This document shows, in pieces, positions 46,338 to 57,468 of a stretch of 59,498 nucleotides of DNA; positions within the stretch are counted from its first letter, which is position 1; every line of letters begins with the position of its first letter. This stretch comes from Tubiluchus corallicola (lineage: Eukaryota; Priapulida; Priapulimorpha; Priapulimorphida; Tubiluchidae). The stretch lies in assembly GCA_030141605.1 (NCBI GenBank), contig JAQGDQ010000581.1, forward strand, positions 76,501 through 135,998. Reading direction: 5' to 3'. Position numbers and translations under genes: made by a program. The notes under the pieces are model-generated. The model ran no database searches. It was not told where the DNA came from and worked only from the letters and a program-made list of their open reading frames with translations.

Positions 46338-47165
46338 ACTCTGTGTCGTTGCTGTAGACATGATGCTTAAAACAAGGAGTAAAACCCGCGAGTATCTTAT
46401 TACCAAGCTACAAACCAGAGAATAAGAGATGAAGTAATGTGAATGAAAACTTTGCAAAAGTAACCTATCTTATCAGGAATTATTGCACAATGAATGTTCT
46501 TGAATAATTGAATATCGTTTCTAATTATGACCTGTTGTTGAGCCTAGCATTCATCAATTTAGTTGATTAATGGCGGGACAAAACAATTGAATTCTGATGT
46601 TTATGTTCATAATAGAAATTATTTGTACAATTAGACCGTCGTATAATTATTCCGTGTTCTTGTCATAAAACTCGTGTGATTCAGTAAAACTCTCGGTTGG
46701 TCCTATTAACCTTACTAAAACAAATTAATAATGCACATACACACCGTCGATTTCATGGTTGTTTTAGTTGTCAGCTTTGTTAATCTCGTTAGCTGGTTGG
46801 TTAGTGTATCTCGTTAATTGCGTAGCAATTTATAATTTGCTAATTTGGGTCTTCATTATTCTTGCCCAATTCTTGGCCTTTTACTTGCCAATACTTGGTT
46901 GATCAATACTGAATTTTGTCTCTTGTCTTCTCTTGAGAACGCACATAACCGCCCCAGCTCGTGTCACGCTTTAAATCATTTAAAGTCCGACTTTTCCTTG
47001 TTAGTGATTTCAGCTGTCGAAATACATTGTTATTGTTATTGAAATTGTAAAATGAAATTGTAAATTACTAGTTCTAAAATGTACAAAAGCAGAAACATTG
47101 ATGAAGAATTGCTACTGATATTGAAATTGTTACATCAATAATACGCCTGTAATGTTCTTGTAAAA
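46338..47165 (+). other. 3' noncoding part of the LTR element
   Basis: AT-rich and unframed, between the last frame and the inserted MITE. Confidence 0.6.
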
Positions 47166-47607
47166 TACCGTATTTTCCCGTGTATAAGAGACCCTTTTTT
47201 GCTCAGAATTTTCACTTTAAAAATAGGGGGTCTCTTATACATGGGAGTAAGTCTTTTCAATAAGATGCATAAATTGTGACACTAATGATTTTAAAGAAAT
47301 AAGTGCTCTACAACTGTTTTGCGTGTCGCGTTCGACTATGAAGCGGTTGTAAGCAATACAAGCATCGTGACACAGGCATTATCTCCTCGTTTTCTCTTTT
47401 CCTGTTACAGGTTTGCAGGTACGCACTTTAATATATACCAGTACTCTTTTTCTACAACACATTAACTGGTTTTATTTTGTTTTCAGTACCGCACTGAGTT
47501 GAAAAAAGTTGTACTCTACCCTCTAAAAATGTCCGTCTGAAAAAACTTTTTTCCAGAATTTTTGCCTAAAAATTGAAGGGGTCTCTTATACACGGGAAAA
47601 TACGGTA
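47166..47607. mobile_element. TA-flanked MITE, family ACCGTATTTTCCC, copy 2
   Basis: 442 bp, ends TACCGTATTTTCCCGTGTA and TACACGGGAAAATACGGTA, with TATAAGAGACC subterminal motifs. Same family as 18854-19383 but internally different in length, inserted in the LTR element's 3' noncoding region. It is therefore younger than that retrotransposon insertion or travelled inside the parent copy. Confidence 0.9.
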
Positions 47608-48099
47608 ATTGATTCAGTAACAATTGTAATTACACGTACACTTTTAGGCTACGATCTGTGTGCTTAAAAACCGCGCAAATTAAAACTGATGCGATACCTC
47701 TTTTATTTTAATAAAATGTAGTAACACAGTTTCAGCTTCGAATGTTAAAAAAGAACCGCTAAAATGCACTTTTGTTAAAATAACTGAAAAATTGTAGTAT
47801 TTAATTTGGTTATTACTGGTTCTAATATCCGTAGAGAAGTTGTATAGGAATCCTATTTTATTTTTCCTTAGTAGTGATTGTAAATGTAATTAAGTGGATA
47901 CGTCAGGTATTAATTAAGTTAAAGGAAAAGCATACTCGAAATTTTGTAAACCTGAACATCCATACATGTGCACACAAATGATTATGAAAATAAAAATCTT
48001 TTTGCGCGTTGAGGTTAAATGCAAGCGGTTGGCGTCAACTGCCACCATTGTTTCTGGAATAAGTAGCGTTTTCTAAAAGCGAGGACGCTTTTATTTCAG
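47608..48099 (+). other. 3' noncoding part of the LTR element, after the MITE
   Basis: AT-rich sequence between the MITE and the polypurine tract. No frame. Confidence 0.6.
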
Positions 48100-48113
48100 A
48101 AAGGTGGGGGTAT
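48100..48113 (+). other. Polypurine tract of the LTR element
   Basis: AGAAAGGTGGGGGTAT directly before the 3' LTR, the usual position for plus-strand DNA priming. Confidence 0.7.
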
Positions 48114-48498
48114 TGTAGCGGGTCGCTGAATCAAACCGTCACGGGCTTCGTGAAAATGCAGTGTATTGAATGTAAAATTGCCTGGGCCAATCAGAGCTCA
48201 GTTTTCTAGGCCAATTTTCTCGAGCGTGTAACCTGTTCTCGTAGATTCGAGGGCAGTGCGTTCTCGGCCATGTTCGGCTTCGGGTTTCATTTTGTTTTTC
48301 TCTTCTTGTTTGCTGTTATTAAGTCAGTCGTGATTCAGTAATTTTTGGTTCAATCTATTGGTTTGCATTTCGACTCAACGCGTAAGGTTCAGCTATAAAC
48401 TGTTGTTAAGTGTTTCATTTTACTGTTTTTCTTTCTTTTCTTTTTTTATAATTTTCTTGAGTTAACTATGTATCCTTGTTATCGTGGACGGCGTCACA
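48114..48498 (+). repeat. 3' LTR
   Basis: TGTAGCGGGTCGC ... GACGGCGTCACA, paired with 39494-39874. Differences include a 4-bp insertion at GCGTAAGGTTCAGC. Confidence 0.93.
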
Positions 48499-48555
48499 AT
48501 ATATCAATATACATTTGAACCGCTGTAAATCAGGTTATATATGTTATAGATAAAT

Positions 48556-48612
48556 ATTATATATGTGTGTGTGTGCGTGCGTGCGTGTGCATGCGTGAGT
48601 GCGTGCGTTTGT
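48556..48612. repeat. (GT)n / GTGC microsatellite
   Basis: TGTGTGTGTGTGCGTGCGTGC and following degenerate units. Confidence 0.9.
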
Positions 48613-48824
48613 GTATTTGCCAATTAAAAAAAACTGATATTCATAAGCATAAAAGCACACTGCAACACGAGGATAAAATTCACGCAACTGTTAAAGGCAA
48701 AGGTGTTCAGTGCGAACTAGGAACCTCATCGTTTGTGCGGGACTGTTGTAAAGTTGAATGAATGATGATGAGCTAAATGGGAGATGAATTTCACTTTAGC
48801 ATGCAATGCAATGTTATTGTCAAG

Positions 48825-48991
48825 AAAGGACTGCGTTCTCAAATCAAATATCAGACATTTTTCCAAAATTCCCATTCATGCGTGATATTAATAAGAATTC
48901 ATTTTCAAATAAAAGTGGAGAAGTGGAAGTTAAAAAATTCTTAATTGACTATGCGCATGATATTTCAACAATATGTGATTCTGAATTAAGA
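48825..48991 (+). CDS. Candidate orphan exon, function unknown
   Basis: A 167-nt open block between a possible acceptor (GTCAAG|) and a good donor (AGAG|GTAAGA). It reads RTAFSNQISDIFPKFPFMRD then a Ser/Lys segment and VKKFLIDYAHDISTICDSEL. The composition looks like protein, but I do not recognise it, the polypyrimidine tract is weak, and no partner exon was found. It could be a relic of an element or a chance frame. Confidence 0.25.
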
Positions 48992-49189
48992 GGTAAGAAT
49001 TAATTTTGCTAAGAATTAATGTATTCAATCAGCACTGTGATACATATGTAATATGTTAGTTATAAATTGCAGTATTCTTTTTAATCAAATATGCTCAAAA
49101 AGAGCTGTGCATTTGTAGGGACGTGTTTCTGTATGAATTGTTTATTTAATTGTTTGATATATTAACTGTTTGCAGCATAAATAGCCGCT

Positions 49190-50400
49190 GGCAGCACAAT
49201 GGTGTTGCACAAACGAAGCTTGATTTACTTGTCAATTTTCTTGCTTGCCCAGATTTTTCCCATCTTCCTAAACACTGCTGCTGCTTTGTCACTTCTCATC
49301 CTGACGTCGCTTTCTGCACCTCCATCACAACTCATCACAGAGCCAAGATATGAGAAGCTGGCAACGTTCTCAATCAGTTGACCTCCCACTGATATTTGTG
49401 CATCATTTTGCTGGTTTGTCCACACTGTCAAAACTTTGGTCTTGTTATGACTTGTTCTCAGTCCAATTTTTGCCGCTACTTCTGCCAGACTTGTGGTCAA
49501 TTGTTGCAGGCCTTCTTTTGATGCTTCCAGAAGTGCTATATCGTCAGCAAAGTCCAGATCTGCCAATCGTTGTTGTTGCTGTTGCTGCTGCGACTGAATT
49601 CCCAGGTCTTTTCCATCAACTGCTTTGTTCATGATAAAATCAATCGCCAATAGGAACAGGAATGGTGACATAATGCAGCCCTGCCTTACTCCAGTTTCGA
49701 TGGTGAAATATTCCGTGTTACCCTCTTGAATTTTTATGCAACAACTGGATGATTGATATGAATTGATATGAATATGGGATGCCATAAAGTGAGGTAATTT
49801 TCCAGAGAAACTGCTCGTGAGTAGAATCAAATGCCTTCTTGAAATCAATAAAGTTGATTAAAAAGGCTGTTGAGACTCCATACATTGCTCAATGATGTTT
49901 CTGAGAGTGAAAATCTGTTCGCAGCATGATCTTCCTTTTCTAAATCCAGTTGTTCTTTTAGTCTTGCATCAGCAGCATCCCTCAACCGATCACAATACTC
50001 AGGACTTTTCCAGCTATTGACAGCAGAGTTATTCCTCTCCAATCATTGCCGTCTGCCAGGTTCCCCTTTTTGGGCAACTTCACAATGACTCCATTCCTCC
50101 AATCTTCAAGACCCTGTTGTTGTTCCCAGCAACTGTTCAGGAGCTTTGTCATTGACTAACCCCTTACTACCATGTTTCAAGAGCTCAGCCGTTATTTGGT
50201 CCTCTCCAGTTGTTTTGTTGTTCTTCAGTTTTTTGATGTCAGTTTCAACTTCCAGTTCGCTGATGTTGCCCAATTTTACATCTAGCTGTTGTTGACCAGT
50301 TTCATTCTCAAAGTTGAATCATGTTGTTGGGGTTGGCTGGTTGAGAACGATTTGCGACTACCACTTTTGGAAGTCTTAAATGTATCCTCTTCCCCTTTAT
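49190..50400 (-). pseudogene. LINE reverse transcriptase, frameshifted
   Basis: On the minus strand the best frame (49848-49225) holds TGVRQGCIMSPFLFLLAIDF and the catalytic LDFADDIALLE (about 49560). It is followed by the thumb-like region ending SYLGSVMSCDGG. A run of eight Gln (CAG/CAA repeat) lies just before the FADD box. Upstream frames give the finger motifs in pieces (RKGRSC at about 49930, DFKKAFDST at about 49850), separated by frameshifts. The 5' part is lost beyond about 50400. Confidence 0.85.
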
Positions 50401-50761
50401 CTGTACATTTTGACATAGCTTGTCGGCTAAGAATAGGCTGAGATAAACTTTTCGTCCTGTATGTCGGATAATCTGCTTTAAACCAAGCCTGGCTTCTTTG
50501 GTGGCTTTACAATATTATTTAGATCGTACGCTACGTTCATGCATGTGTAACTGTGGAAATTGTAACTGTATATTTTAGGTGCTGCCATCTATTAACTAAT
50601 CCTTTTACATTTTACTAGCTAAACTCACCACTAGTATAATTGTACGGTCCAGTGAATATGCATATTCACTGGATCTCTCCCTATTTTACTGTAATGGTTT
50701 TTGTGAAGCCAAGTTTGCATAATTACCTATACCTATATATACTGACTGGATTTACTTTCTA

Positions 50762-50915
50762 GTCACTGTCTAACTCTCACTCTCAGTGCAGTGTAGCAGT
50801 CGTGCTACTCATATTACTCTCTGTCTCACTCTCAATGCAGTGCAGAAGTCGTGCTATTCATGTTACTCACTGTCTCACTCTCAGTGCAGTGCAGAAGTCG
50901 TGCTAATCATGTTAA
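50762..50915. repeat. Three 49-bp tandem repeats, probably in a 3' LTR
   Basis: CGTGCTA(C/T/A)TCAT recurs at 50801, 50850 and 50899, with CTGTCTCACTCTCAGTGCAG in each unit. The block directly abuts the end of the gag-like frame on the minus strand. It may be LTR or 3' noncoding sequence of that element after deletion of pol. Confidence 0.75.
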
Positions 50916-52719
50916 CTACCTCGGTGAATTTCGGTGGTCTACCATAACGCTTTTCTATTTTCTGCGCATGCTCAAGAACTTGATCTTGCATACGATAAGG
51001 TAGCTTAGAACAAACTAATTGTATAGTACACGGGTCATCTAGCGATAACAAATATGCATTATCATGCATAGATGCTCCACAATTGTTCAGAAAAGCAGAA
51101 AACTCTTCAACTGAATCGACTTCATCCATTTTTGTGATAGGCTTCCAAGATCTCAATTTAGTTTTTAATGCTGCAGCAGCGACTGACGAATTCCCGTATT
51201 TAGCGTGCAATGCGGCAACGGCATGATCGTACGGCTTCCTATTATTCTCCGATGCTTCAACTAATGTCTGTGCCTTTCCTTCAGTGTACTTAACCAAATA
51301 TCTGTACAACTGTAATTGATCGGTTATGGAAAGTTTCAAATGTCTGTTTAAAAACTGTGATAAAGGCGTCATATTTTGTTACGTCATGTCCATTAAATTT
51401 CACCAATTCAGGCGGCGGTAATTTTTGCAAACTGACTATCTGGTTAAGACATTTCGCTTGATCTAGAAAAGCTTTAGCAATTAACTCGTTGCTCTGCTGT
51501 GGTCTTGGATCCTGGACAACAGCAGACTGACGTTGCGGTGAATATGGACGATTGCCAAATGACCCATTCGACTGGAACGACCGGGTTTAACTGACTGACT
51601 GACTTACCATCCTCATCAACGTCGTCTTCCATTTCTGCAGACAAGAGGCTTTTGCGCAACTTGACCTCACTTAATGCTCGCTTATTTTCAATTTCGTTTA
51701 ATTCTTGCTGAATTTTAGCTTTAGCCATGCGCCTTTTGATTTTGGCTTCCTCGTCATTTAATTCTAAGGCTTTCTCAATGTATGCTTGTGAGCGACGGCT
51801 AACGTTACTAACGCGAGATATAACTGAATTGGCAGGTGACCTTGGCTGAGTTTTAGTTACAGGTGCAAGGCTAATGTCTTCCTGACTAATCAGCCTACTA
51901 TCCCCGGCAAATGAATATGCATTGAACGGCTCAATAACTACCAGGGCCGGAACTAGATGTGGCAAGCGGGGGAGGGCGCAAAAATTTTCTGGGGGGGGGG
52001 GCGAGGTATCCGAAGTGGTTAAATAATGGTTAAGCCAATTTTAACCCCTTTTATACTGCATGCAGGCCTATAATTAGCATGTGTAGGACGGCGTAGCGGA
52101 CAGAGCAATAATGAGAAAATTAACTCTCAGTTAACCTAACGTTATTAATGTGACTCTAACTAAATTGTTATTTACAGAAATTTATCACATACAAGTTTTA
52201 AGAAAATAATACACTGAAAAGCTACCAAACATTTTTTTACCTAATTCTAATTCATATTGAAAATGATTACATGCGAAATGCAATTTTCACTGCAAAAAAA
52301 ATTATTTGTCCGATTTTGCAGGGGGGCGCAAATTTTGACAAGGGGGGCGCGTCCCCCCTCGCTTCCCCCCTAGTTCCGCCCCTGATAACTACTGGTCGAT
52401 GGCTACTGTAGTCCGGCATTCTTTGCGATTGCTCTCGTGAGATGTCTACTAACGTGCGCTGCTGCGAGTCCGCAACAGGTAGCTGTTGACCTTGACCATC
52501 AGGTGTCTGGGATTCGCTTATCGGCTCAGGTAAATCGTCTATCATGGCGTCGCTTGTTCTCTCGGCTTCATGGCGCACGTCTTTCGCGTCCTTCAGCATC
52601 CTGGCGATGAGTTGGTCCTTAGTGCCCTTCTCTGGTAGTCCATAGTCTATACATAAGTTCTTCAAATCGGCCTTGTGCATCTTGCGTAGGTTGCTCTCCG
52701 TGAGTGCTAATTGAGCCAT
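50881..52719 (-). pseudogene. Pao/BEL-like gag relic
   Basis: Minus-strand pieces: 52719-52393 (start MAQLALTESNLRKMHKADLK, a SAP-like helix pair, then a Gln/Ser linker), 51941-51474 (coiled-coil-like KIKRRMAKAKIQQELNEIEN) and 51372-50881 (capsid-like, LSITDQLQLYRYLV and GASMHDNAYLLSLDDP). This order resembles gag of Pao/BEL retrotransposons. The gag frame is interrupted by a 443-bp MITE at 51942-52384 and shifted near 51590 and 51375. No protease or pol is seen. Confidence 0.65.
51942..52384. mobile_element. hAT-like MITE inserted in the gag relic
   Basis: 443 bp, ends CAGGGCCGGAACTAG and CTAGTTCCGCCCCTG. It is flanked by a perfect 8-bp duplication ATAACTAC (51934-51941 and 52385-52392). 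G-runs (GGGGGGGGGG) lie near both ends. Part of a neighbouring long frame (52267-52391) is this element's sequence, not gag. Confidence 0.92.
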
Positions 52720-53920
52720 CTCTACACCCCTAGCAGTAAATGTCTATGATGTGGATGCGCCCAATCCAGGCAATAAAACGGCAAAAATCAGTAATGAACT
52801 GTGCGATTGACCTGCAATTTATTAAAATAACAGATCACAAAAAGTGCTTAAGCACGTGCTAAAGGTTATTACTATTCAGACAAAATGAAAAGTTAGATTT
52901 AAGAAGACTGAAACACAAATTATTACTTTTTGATTGTAGACATTTGAAGCAATTCTAACCAATTTAAACTATTAACTAATTATTAAAGCAGGTGGTGACT
53001 TACATTTACCGGTGACAACTTTGGCTTGAAAATACAACTAGTGTCTGTTAAATTGTAACAAAATAGACAAAGCAATGCAAGTATCACCATACGGCATGAT
53101 CAGCATAGCGGCAACAGAGAATGTAACTACGTGTAAGAACAAGTGTGATTGATAGGTGGCGTATACTACTAAAGCTTAGGTCACATGACTAAGGCTGGCT
53201 TTGTTTTAAACACTTTCAGGAAATGCATGTTTGTAAAAATACGAAAAGAAAACAAATAATTATAGAATGCTAGATTAAATTGCTTGACACCAACACTATA
53301 TGTAGAGGCCAGAGCCACGCTGTTTCAGTTGAGCCGGTTTATTTCTACCTGACCTGGCCGAAAAGAAACCCAGCTTTAATCTCGCCAGCCGCTCGGTGAT
53401 GCGAGCCGGGCTAACCGACATTTTTGCTTTTGTGATAATATCACGTGACACTGTAAATTACTGGTTGAAATATGGCAAATGCAAATGTGCCAGAGATACT
53501 AAACTTCAGAAATTTTTGAACAAGAAAGCTGGTCAATTCAAAATTAAATACACGAATAGGCGACGTTAGTCACACGTACGGGACCATTTTGGTGTTTTAG
53601 TATTGATCCGTCAGTATCAAGATTCGCCAATAATTGGATTTAAACTATATTTGCAATAAACCTATTGTTTTTTATAATAATAAAAATTGCATTATTTGAA
53701 TTTGTACATCAGCTTTTTCTCTGTGTATAAGCAATAGGAATTATTTTAAAAAGTTGTCTCCATAATTTACAGTTAACTAACAATTTATCATTTATTTAGT
53801 TATCAAAAATTCGTTGTTTTGGCTGATTTAGCTGATTTTTGACTGAAAAATCAGTCAACTTCAGCCGACCTAGCTGATTTTCTGTGTGACTTAGCTGCTA
53901 CTACTTAGCAACTGGACTCC
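52720..53920. other. Noncoding stretch upstream of the gag relic
   Basis: AT-rich, no frame. A short self-similar run of AGCTGATTT-type words is at about 53820-53890. I could not identify a second LTR here. Confidence 0.45.
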
Positions 53921-54466
53921 AATGATGACGTGTCACTGATAACGTCACAGCACATATGACGCGTTACCGTCGTCTAGATAAACGAAGTCTTCTTCTTGAG
54001 GATGCGATTCAGTAGGGCGCTTGTTCAATTAATTAAGTAAAAACGTTCTGCTGCATTCAACAAAATAATTACATATACATAGCGTAAGTACAAATATAAA
54101 TGTTTTGAATTATACTAATTTAACAATTGTTCCTTTAATCACAAAAGTATAACTGCAAATAATATACCGTTCTAAGTGTTAAACATCTGCTTGGCACTGC
54201 ATGGAGTTCTTATTGTTAAATGTGGTAGAAATTGCCTCCTGGCAAACAGCAATACGGGTGCTGTTCATATGCTGAAAGTCTTTTTGAGGTTGTAATTCAA
54301 TAGTGTGCGAAACGTGAGGAAGGTGCTTGTTAAATTAACTCAGTAGAAACAGTTCGGCTGCTGCTGCATTCATCTGTGTGCATGCATGTGTATTTTATAA
54401 ACTATATTTATTTACTCAAAAGTTTTGCTAGATAAACTGCTCTTTTGTTTTCTTCAACAAGTTGAC
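53921..54466 (+). promoter_or_regulatory. Possible promoter / 5' region of the palmitoyltransferase gene
   Basis: Three CRE-like half-sites lie within 40 bp (TGACGTGT at 53926, ACGTCA at 53942, TGACGCG at 53957). Two diverged copies of a 75-95-bp block (53995-54070 and 54283-54375, sharing GCTTGTT(C/A)AATTAA and CTGCTGCATTCA) follow. TTCTTCAACAAG| just before 54462 could be a splice acceptor for a 5'-UTR exon. All inferred from sequence. Confidence 0.3.
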
Positions 54467-54612
54467 ATGAGTAGAAGAAGAAAGTTTGAAGAGTTTCCCG
54501 GGAGGAATCGCTTCTGGTGTCGTGGACGATTAATGAGTGGAAAATATCTGAGGATCTTCTATTTTACTTTATTTATTTTCACTGTAAATACTGCTTTCTT
54601 TTTTTATACTGA
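54467..54612 (+). CDS. DHHC palmitoyltransferase (ZDHHC9/14/18-like), exon 1
   Basis: ATG at 54467 gives MSRRRKFEEFPGRNRFWCRG, then a first membrane segment (about residues 27-47) and the split codon GA|. The donor is GTAAGT. ZDHHC9/14/18 proteins begin with the same signature (RKWEVFPGRNKFFCGGR followed by a transmembrane helix). An upstream in-frame ATG at 54425 would add 14 residues but lies before the likely acceptor at 54461, so 54467 is preferred. Confidence 0.92.
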
Positions 54613-55009
54613 GTAAGTATTAGAGACAAATTACTTACAATATCATCAATAGTTAACAGCTTAAGCAACAAGTAGGATAAGTTCAGGATCCGTGTAACTT
54701 AGAATTTGCTGTAATCATTTGGATAGGGTGTCTATATGTTTGCTGCAATAGGTTTACAAAGCTAAAATTTGATTGTTATCCCATCTAGATATCTGTGTAT
54801 CACTGATCATATTCGTGATTATCATAATTATTGTGATTCGAGTTTGGTTCGCAAACACGAACGTATAGTAGATATTAATATCGCTATTTCAATGCTGAAA
54901 ACAAATCTGGTGTATACCTCCCTTGAGAATGTCCATCGAAGTTTTTCAAACTTGCTTTAAAGGAAAGCAGAATGATTTTTCATATACTACCCCATTTTCA
55001 AGTCCGATA

Positions 55010-55573
55010 AAAAGTATACATTTTAAGACAATTAATACTGCAAAAGCGTTTCTGATAATTAAATAATAGATTAAAAACTTAATTAACAGTAGACGAACCC
55101 AGCTATTGATGACATCAGAAACGAACATAATTTTCAACACCAAAAATATTCCACGAGCGTGTTGTACGTGTTTGCGAAAGTGGTACTTGACGTACAAACC
55201 TGCTGTAAGATATTCAGTGTGTTGTACTAAAACTAGACAAGTTTTAAGACAAAAATTTAAATTTCAAATTTATCGCTGTGCTCATGCATGAGTTGTCGAA
55301 CGTGTGTAGTTCATCACAAACTAACACATCTCAAATGACAGGCACATCACCTGTTTTTTGTGCAATGCGTTTCCGAAATGCAGGCGTTAGTGCCCGGCTA
55401 ACTAGCGAATGGTGAAATGTATGTACCAACAAAGAACTAGTTGCGTGACTGTGAAATTGCGTTTGTGTGCTAATAATTCTTTCAAGTCTTTTTTGAAAAA
55501 AATAGTATGTCAATACTTTAAAGAGCAGATTGTTTTAACCTACAGTTTAAGATTGGGTCCAGTTTTGCTTTAA
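55010..55573. repeat. Interspersed repeat, copy 2 (in palmitoyltransferase intron 1)
   Basis: Direct copy of 1-547. It lies between exons 1 and 2. Neither boundary shows a clear inverted repeat. Confidence 0.75.
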
Positions 55574-55666
55574 CAATTTGAACATTGAGTTACTGCGTGT
55601 TTGAACCGAAGACAATTTATAGCAAATACAGTTTTAATGATTTTAATCTTAATAATTTTGTTCCAG

Positions 55667-55827
55667 TTGTGTATACTTTGCAACGGAATTTTCAGTCGTT
55701 ATTCCAGTAATAGGTGCCATTTTATTTCTGTTGACCGCCTGTTGTTTCTTCCTTACGGCTTGCCGTGATCCGGGGGTTGTGCCCAGATCCACGCCAACAC
55801 AAGCTGCAGCCATCGAAAGCGAAGTTG
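55667..55827 (+). CDS. DHHC palmitoyltransferase, exon 2
   Basis: Acceptor TTGTTCCAG| and donor GTTG|GTAAGT bound 161 nt. It continues exon 1 as D(C)VYFATEF, then a second membrane segment (about residues 56-78), then the conserved DPG motif (CRDPGVVPRSTP), which in the family follows TM2. The reading phase fits exons 1 and 3. Confidence 0.95.
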
Positions 55828-56169
55828 GTAAGTATCATGCAGAAAAGAGAATTAATTGTATATATTAATTGCGGTGGTATAGATATACATGGATATATAA
55901 CCGACAAGACTACAGTTCCAACGACGGCATCATTTTCGGCGATCTATACATCAAACGAAGGGTCCGGACCCACAGATTTGCCATTGGGGATTTATTTTTC
56001 GACTGAGATGAATGGGGGGGGGGACGAAAAATGGCCATTTTCGGCCATTTTTTGCAAAACTTATACCTCTTATTTCTGGAGAACGGGAATGTGCCTGGCA
56101 TGGTGCCCGCAATGGTTAAATACTCCGTTCAACGGTGGGTGTTATTATAGTCATATTTAGAATTCGGGG
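55828..56169 (+). other. Palmitoyltransferase intron 2, part, no element seen
   Basis: Frame 55765-56160 extends from exon 2 in the wrong phase and is a shadow. A run of nine G occurs at about 56013. Confidence 0.5.
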
Positions 56170-56480
56170 GAGGGGGAGTGGGCGGAGTGGGGTGGGTGGT
56201 GTGGTGTGGTATTGATGATGTGGTGTGTGGTGTTGGTGTGGGTGGCGTGGTGTGTGGGTGTTGTGGTTTGGTGGCGTGGTGTGGTGCGGTGTGGTGTGAT
56301 GTGGTGACGTGTGGGGTTGGTGTGATGTGGTGAGGTGTGGGGTTGGTGTGATGTGGTGTGTGTGGTGTTGGTTGAGTGGTGTGGGTGGCGTGGTGTGTGG
56401 GTGTTGTGGTTTGGTGGTATGGTGTGGTGCGGTGTGGTGTGATGTGGTGAGGTGTGGGGTTGGTGTGATGTGGGTTGTGT
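56170..56480. repeat. GTGGTGT low-complexity tract
   Basis: About 300 bp made mostly of GTGGTGTG(G) words. The long His/Thr/Pro frames on the minus strand come from this composition. In palmitoyltransferase intron 2. Confidence 0.93.
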
Positions 56481-57468
56481 GTTCATTTATGCACAAAATT
56501 CTCTTTGCTTATATTCTAGTTTATAATTAATACTCACTCTTTTATCTCCGCCACGATATTAATGAATACTCTTGTTAGGCAAAAACTTACTAAAATGAAA
56601 TGCCCAAATAAGGAATAAGGGTGACACAGTTTTTATGCGCAGAGACCTAGTGCGCATTCACAGGTTTGACAAAAACAGCCGCATCCTGTAACCTGGCATC
56701 AGATCCGGTACCTGAGTATCGATCACTTCATACTAGATTGTGGCATGTTGGCATGCCTTCTTGGCTATTCACACATCTCACGGAACCATCTTAAATAGCA
56801 GCTACAAACACTTTCTTTTTACTCATGCTTGGGTTAGCCTACTTCCTTGCGATGTAACTCTATAAACAAGTCTTCTCTGTCGTGAAATATACAAAAACTG
56901 CCATTTACTCATTATGACGCAAGCAACGCATGTTCTAAATTTCCTCGAAAATTTGGATTCTGTGAAAGCTATAAAAGTCGCATTTGTAGACAGTAAGCTT
57001 ATTACCATCATTTTAGGAGCAGAAATCAAAGACTATGTACAATGTTCGTGCAATATTGATAATAAGTTGTTGAATCTATTGGTAGTTGTCATTTCACCCC
57101 TCGTGAAACATGGCAATGGCAAACATTGTACGGAGTGGTTTAAACTAACCAACAGAATGCATCAGCCGAAACGTAGTACTAATGTTAGTACAATCTGCAC
57201 ATGCGCAAAACATACCTGTAGCTAGACTCTTGGAGCTAGTTTTGAAAAATGGCTGTAATTCGACTATTAAAGCAACTAGATTTGACATATGATTGGTTCG
57301 TCATAGTATTACTTCATATCTCGAAGCTGTTGTGAATCAGAGCACAAAAAACTCAGTAAGCGAGTAACCCAATCTTCGCATTCCGGACTAGCTAAAAATG
57401 TTATCCAGTGAAACTTACTGTCAGACCAGTACGCACTATAATGGATTTTTGATGATTTATGTTTATAG
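56481..57468 (+). other. Palmitoyltransferase intron 2, remainder
   Basis: No supported exon. The 103-codon frame at 56914-57225 lacks splice sites in phase and family similarity. Confidence 0.5.

Larger units (their letters stand above)
39494..48498 (+). mobile_element. Ty3/Gypsy-type LTR retrotransposon, nearly complete but broken
   Basis: A 9.0-kb element with 381- and 385-bp LTRs, target duplication ATAT (39490-39493 and 48499-48502), a tRNA primer-binding site, gag with a CCHC knuckle, and protease, RT, RNase H and integrase in the Ty3/Gypsy order. By eye the two LTRs differ at about fifteen positions plus a few small indels, so insertion is moderately recent. Several in-frame stops (40180, 40636, 43323, 44490, 44895) and frameshifts (about 40640, 40985, 41170-41210, 41768, 43010) show it is no longer functional. 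A MITE sits in its 3' noncoding part. Confidence 0.95.

Noticed and set aside
56116-56530. His/Thr/Pro-rich frames on the minus strand and a Trp/Cys/Val-rich one on the plus strand
   Set aside because: GTGGTGT low-complexity DNA in a palmitoyltransferase intron.
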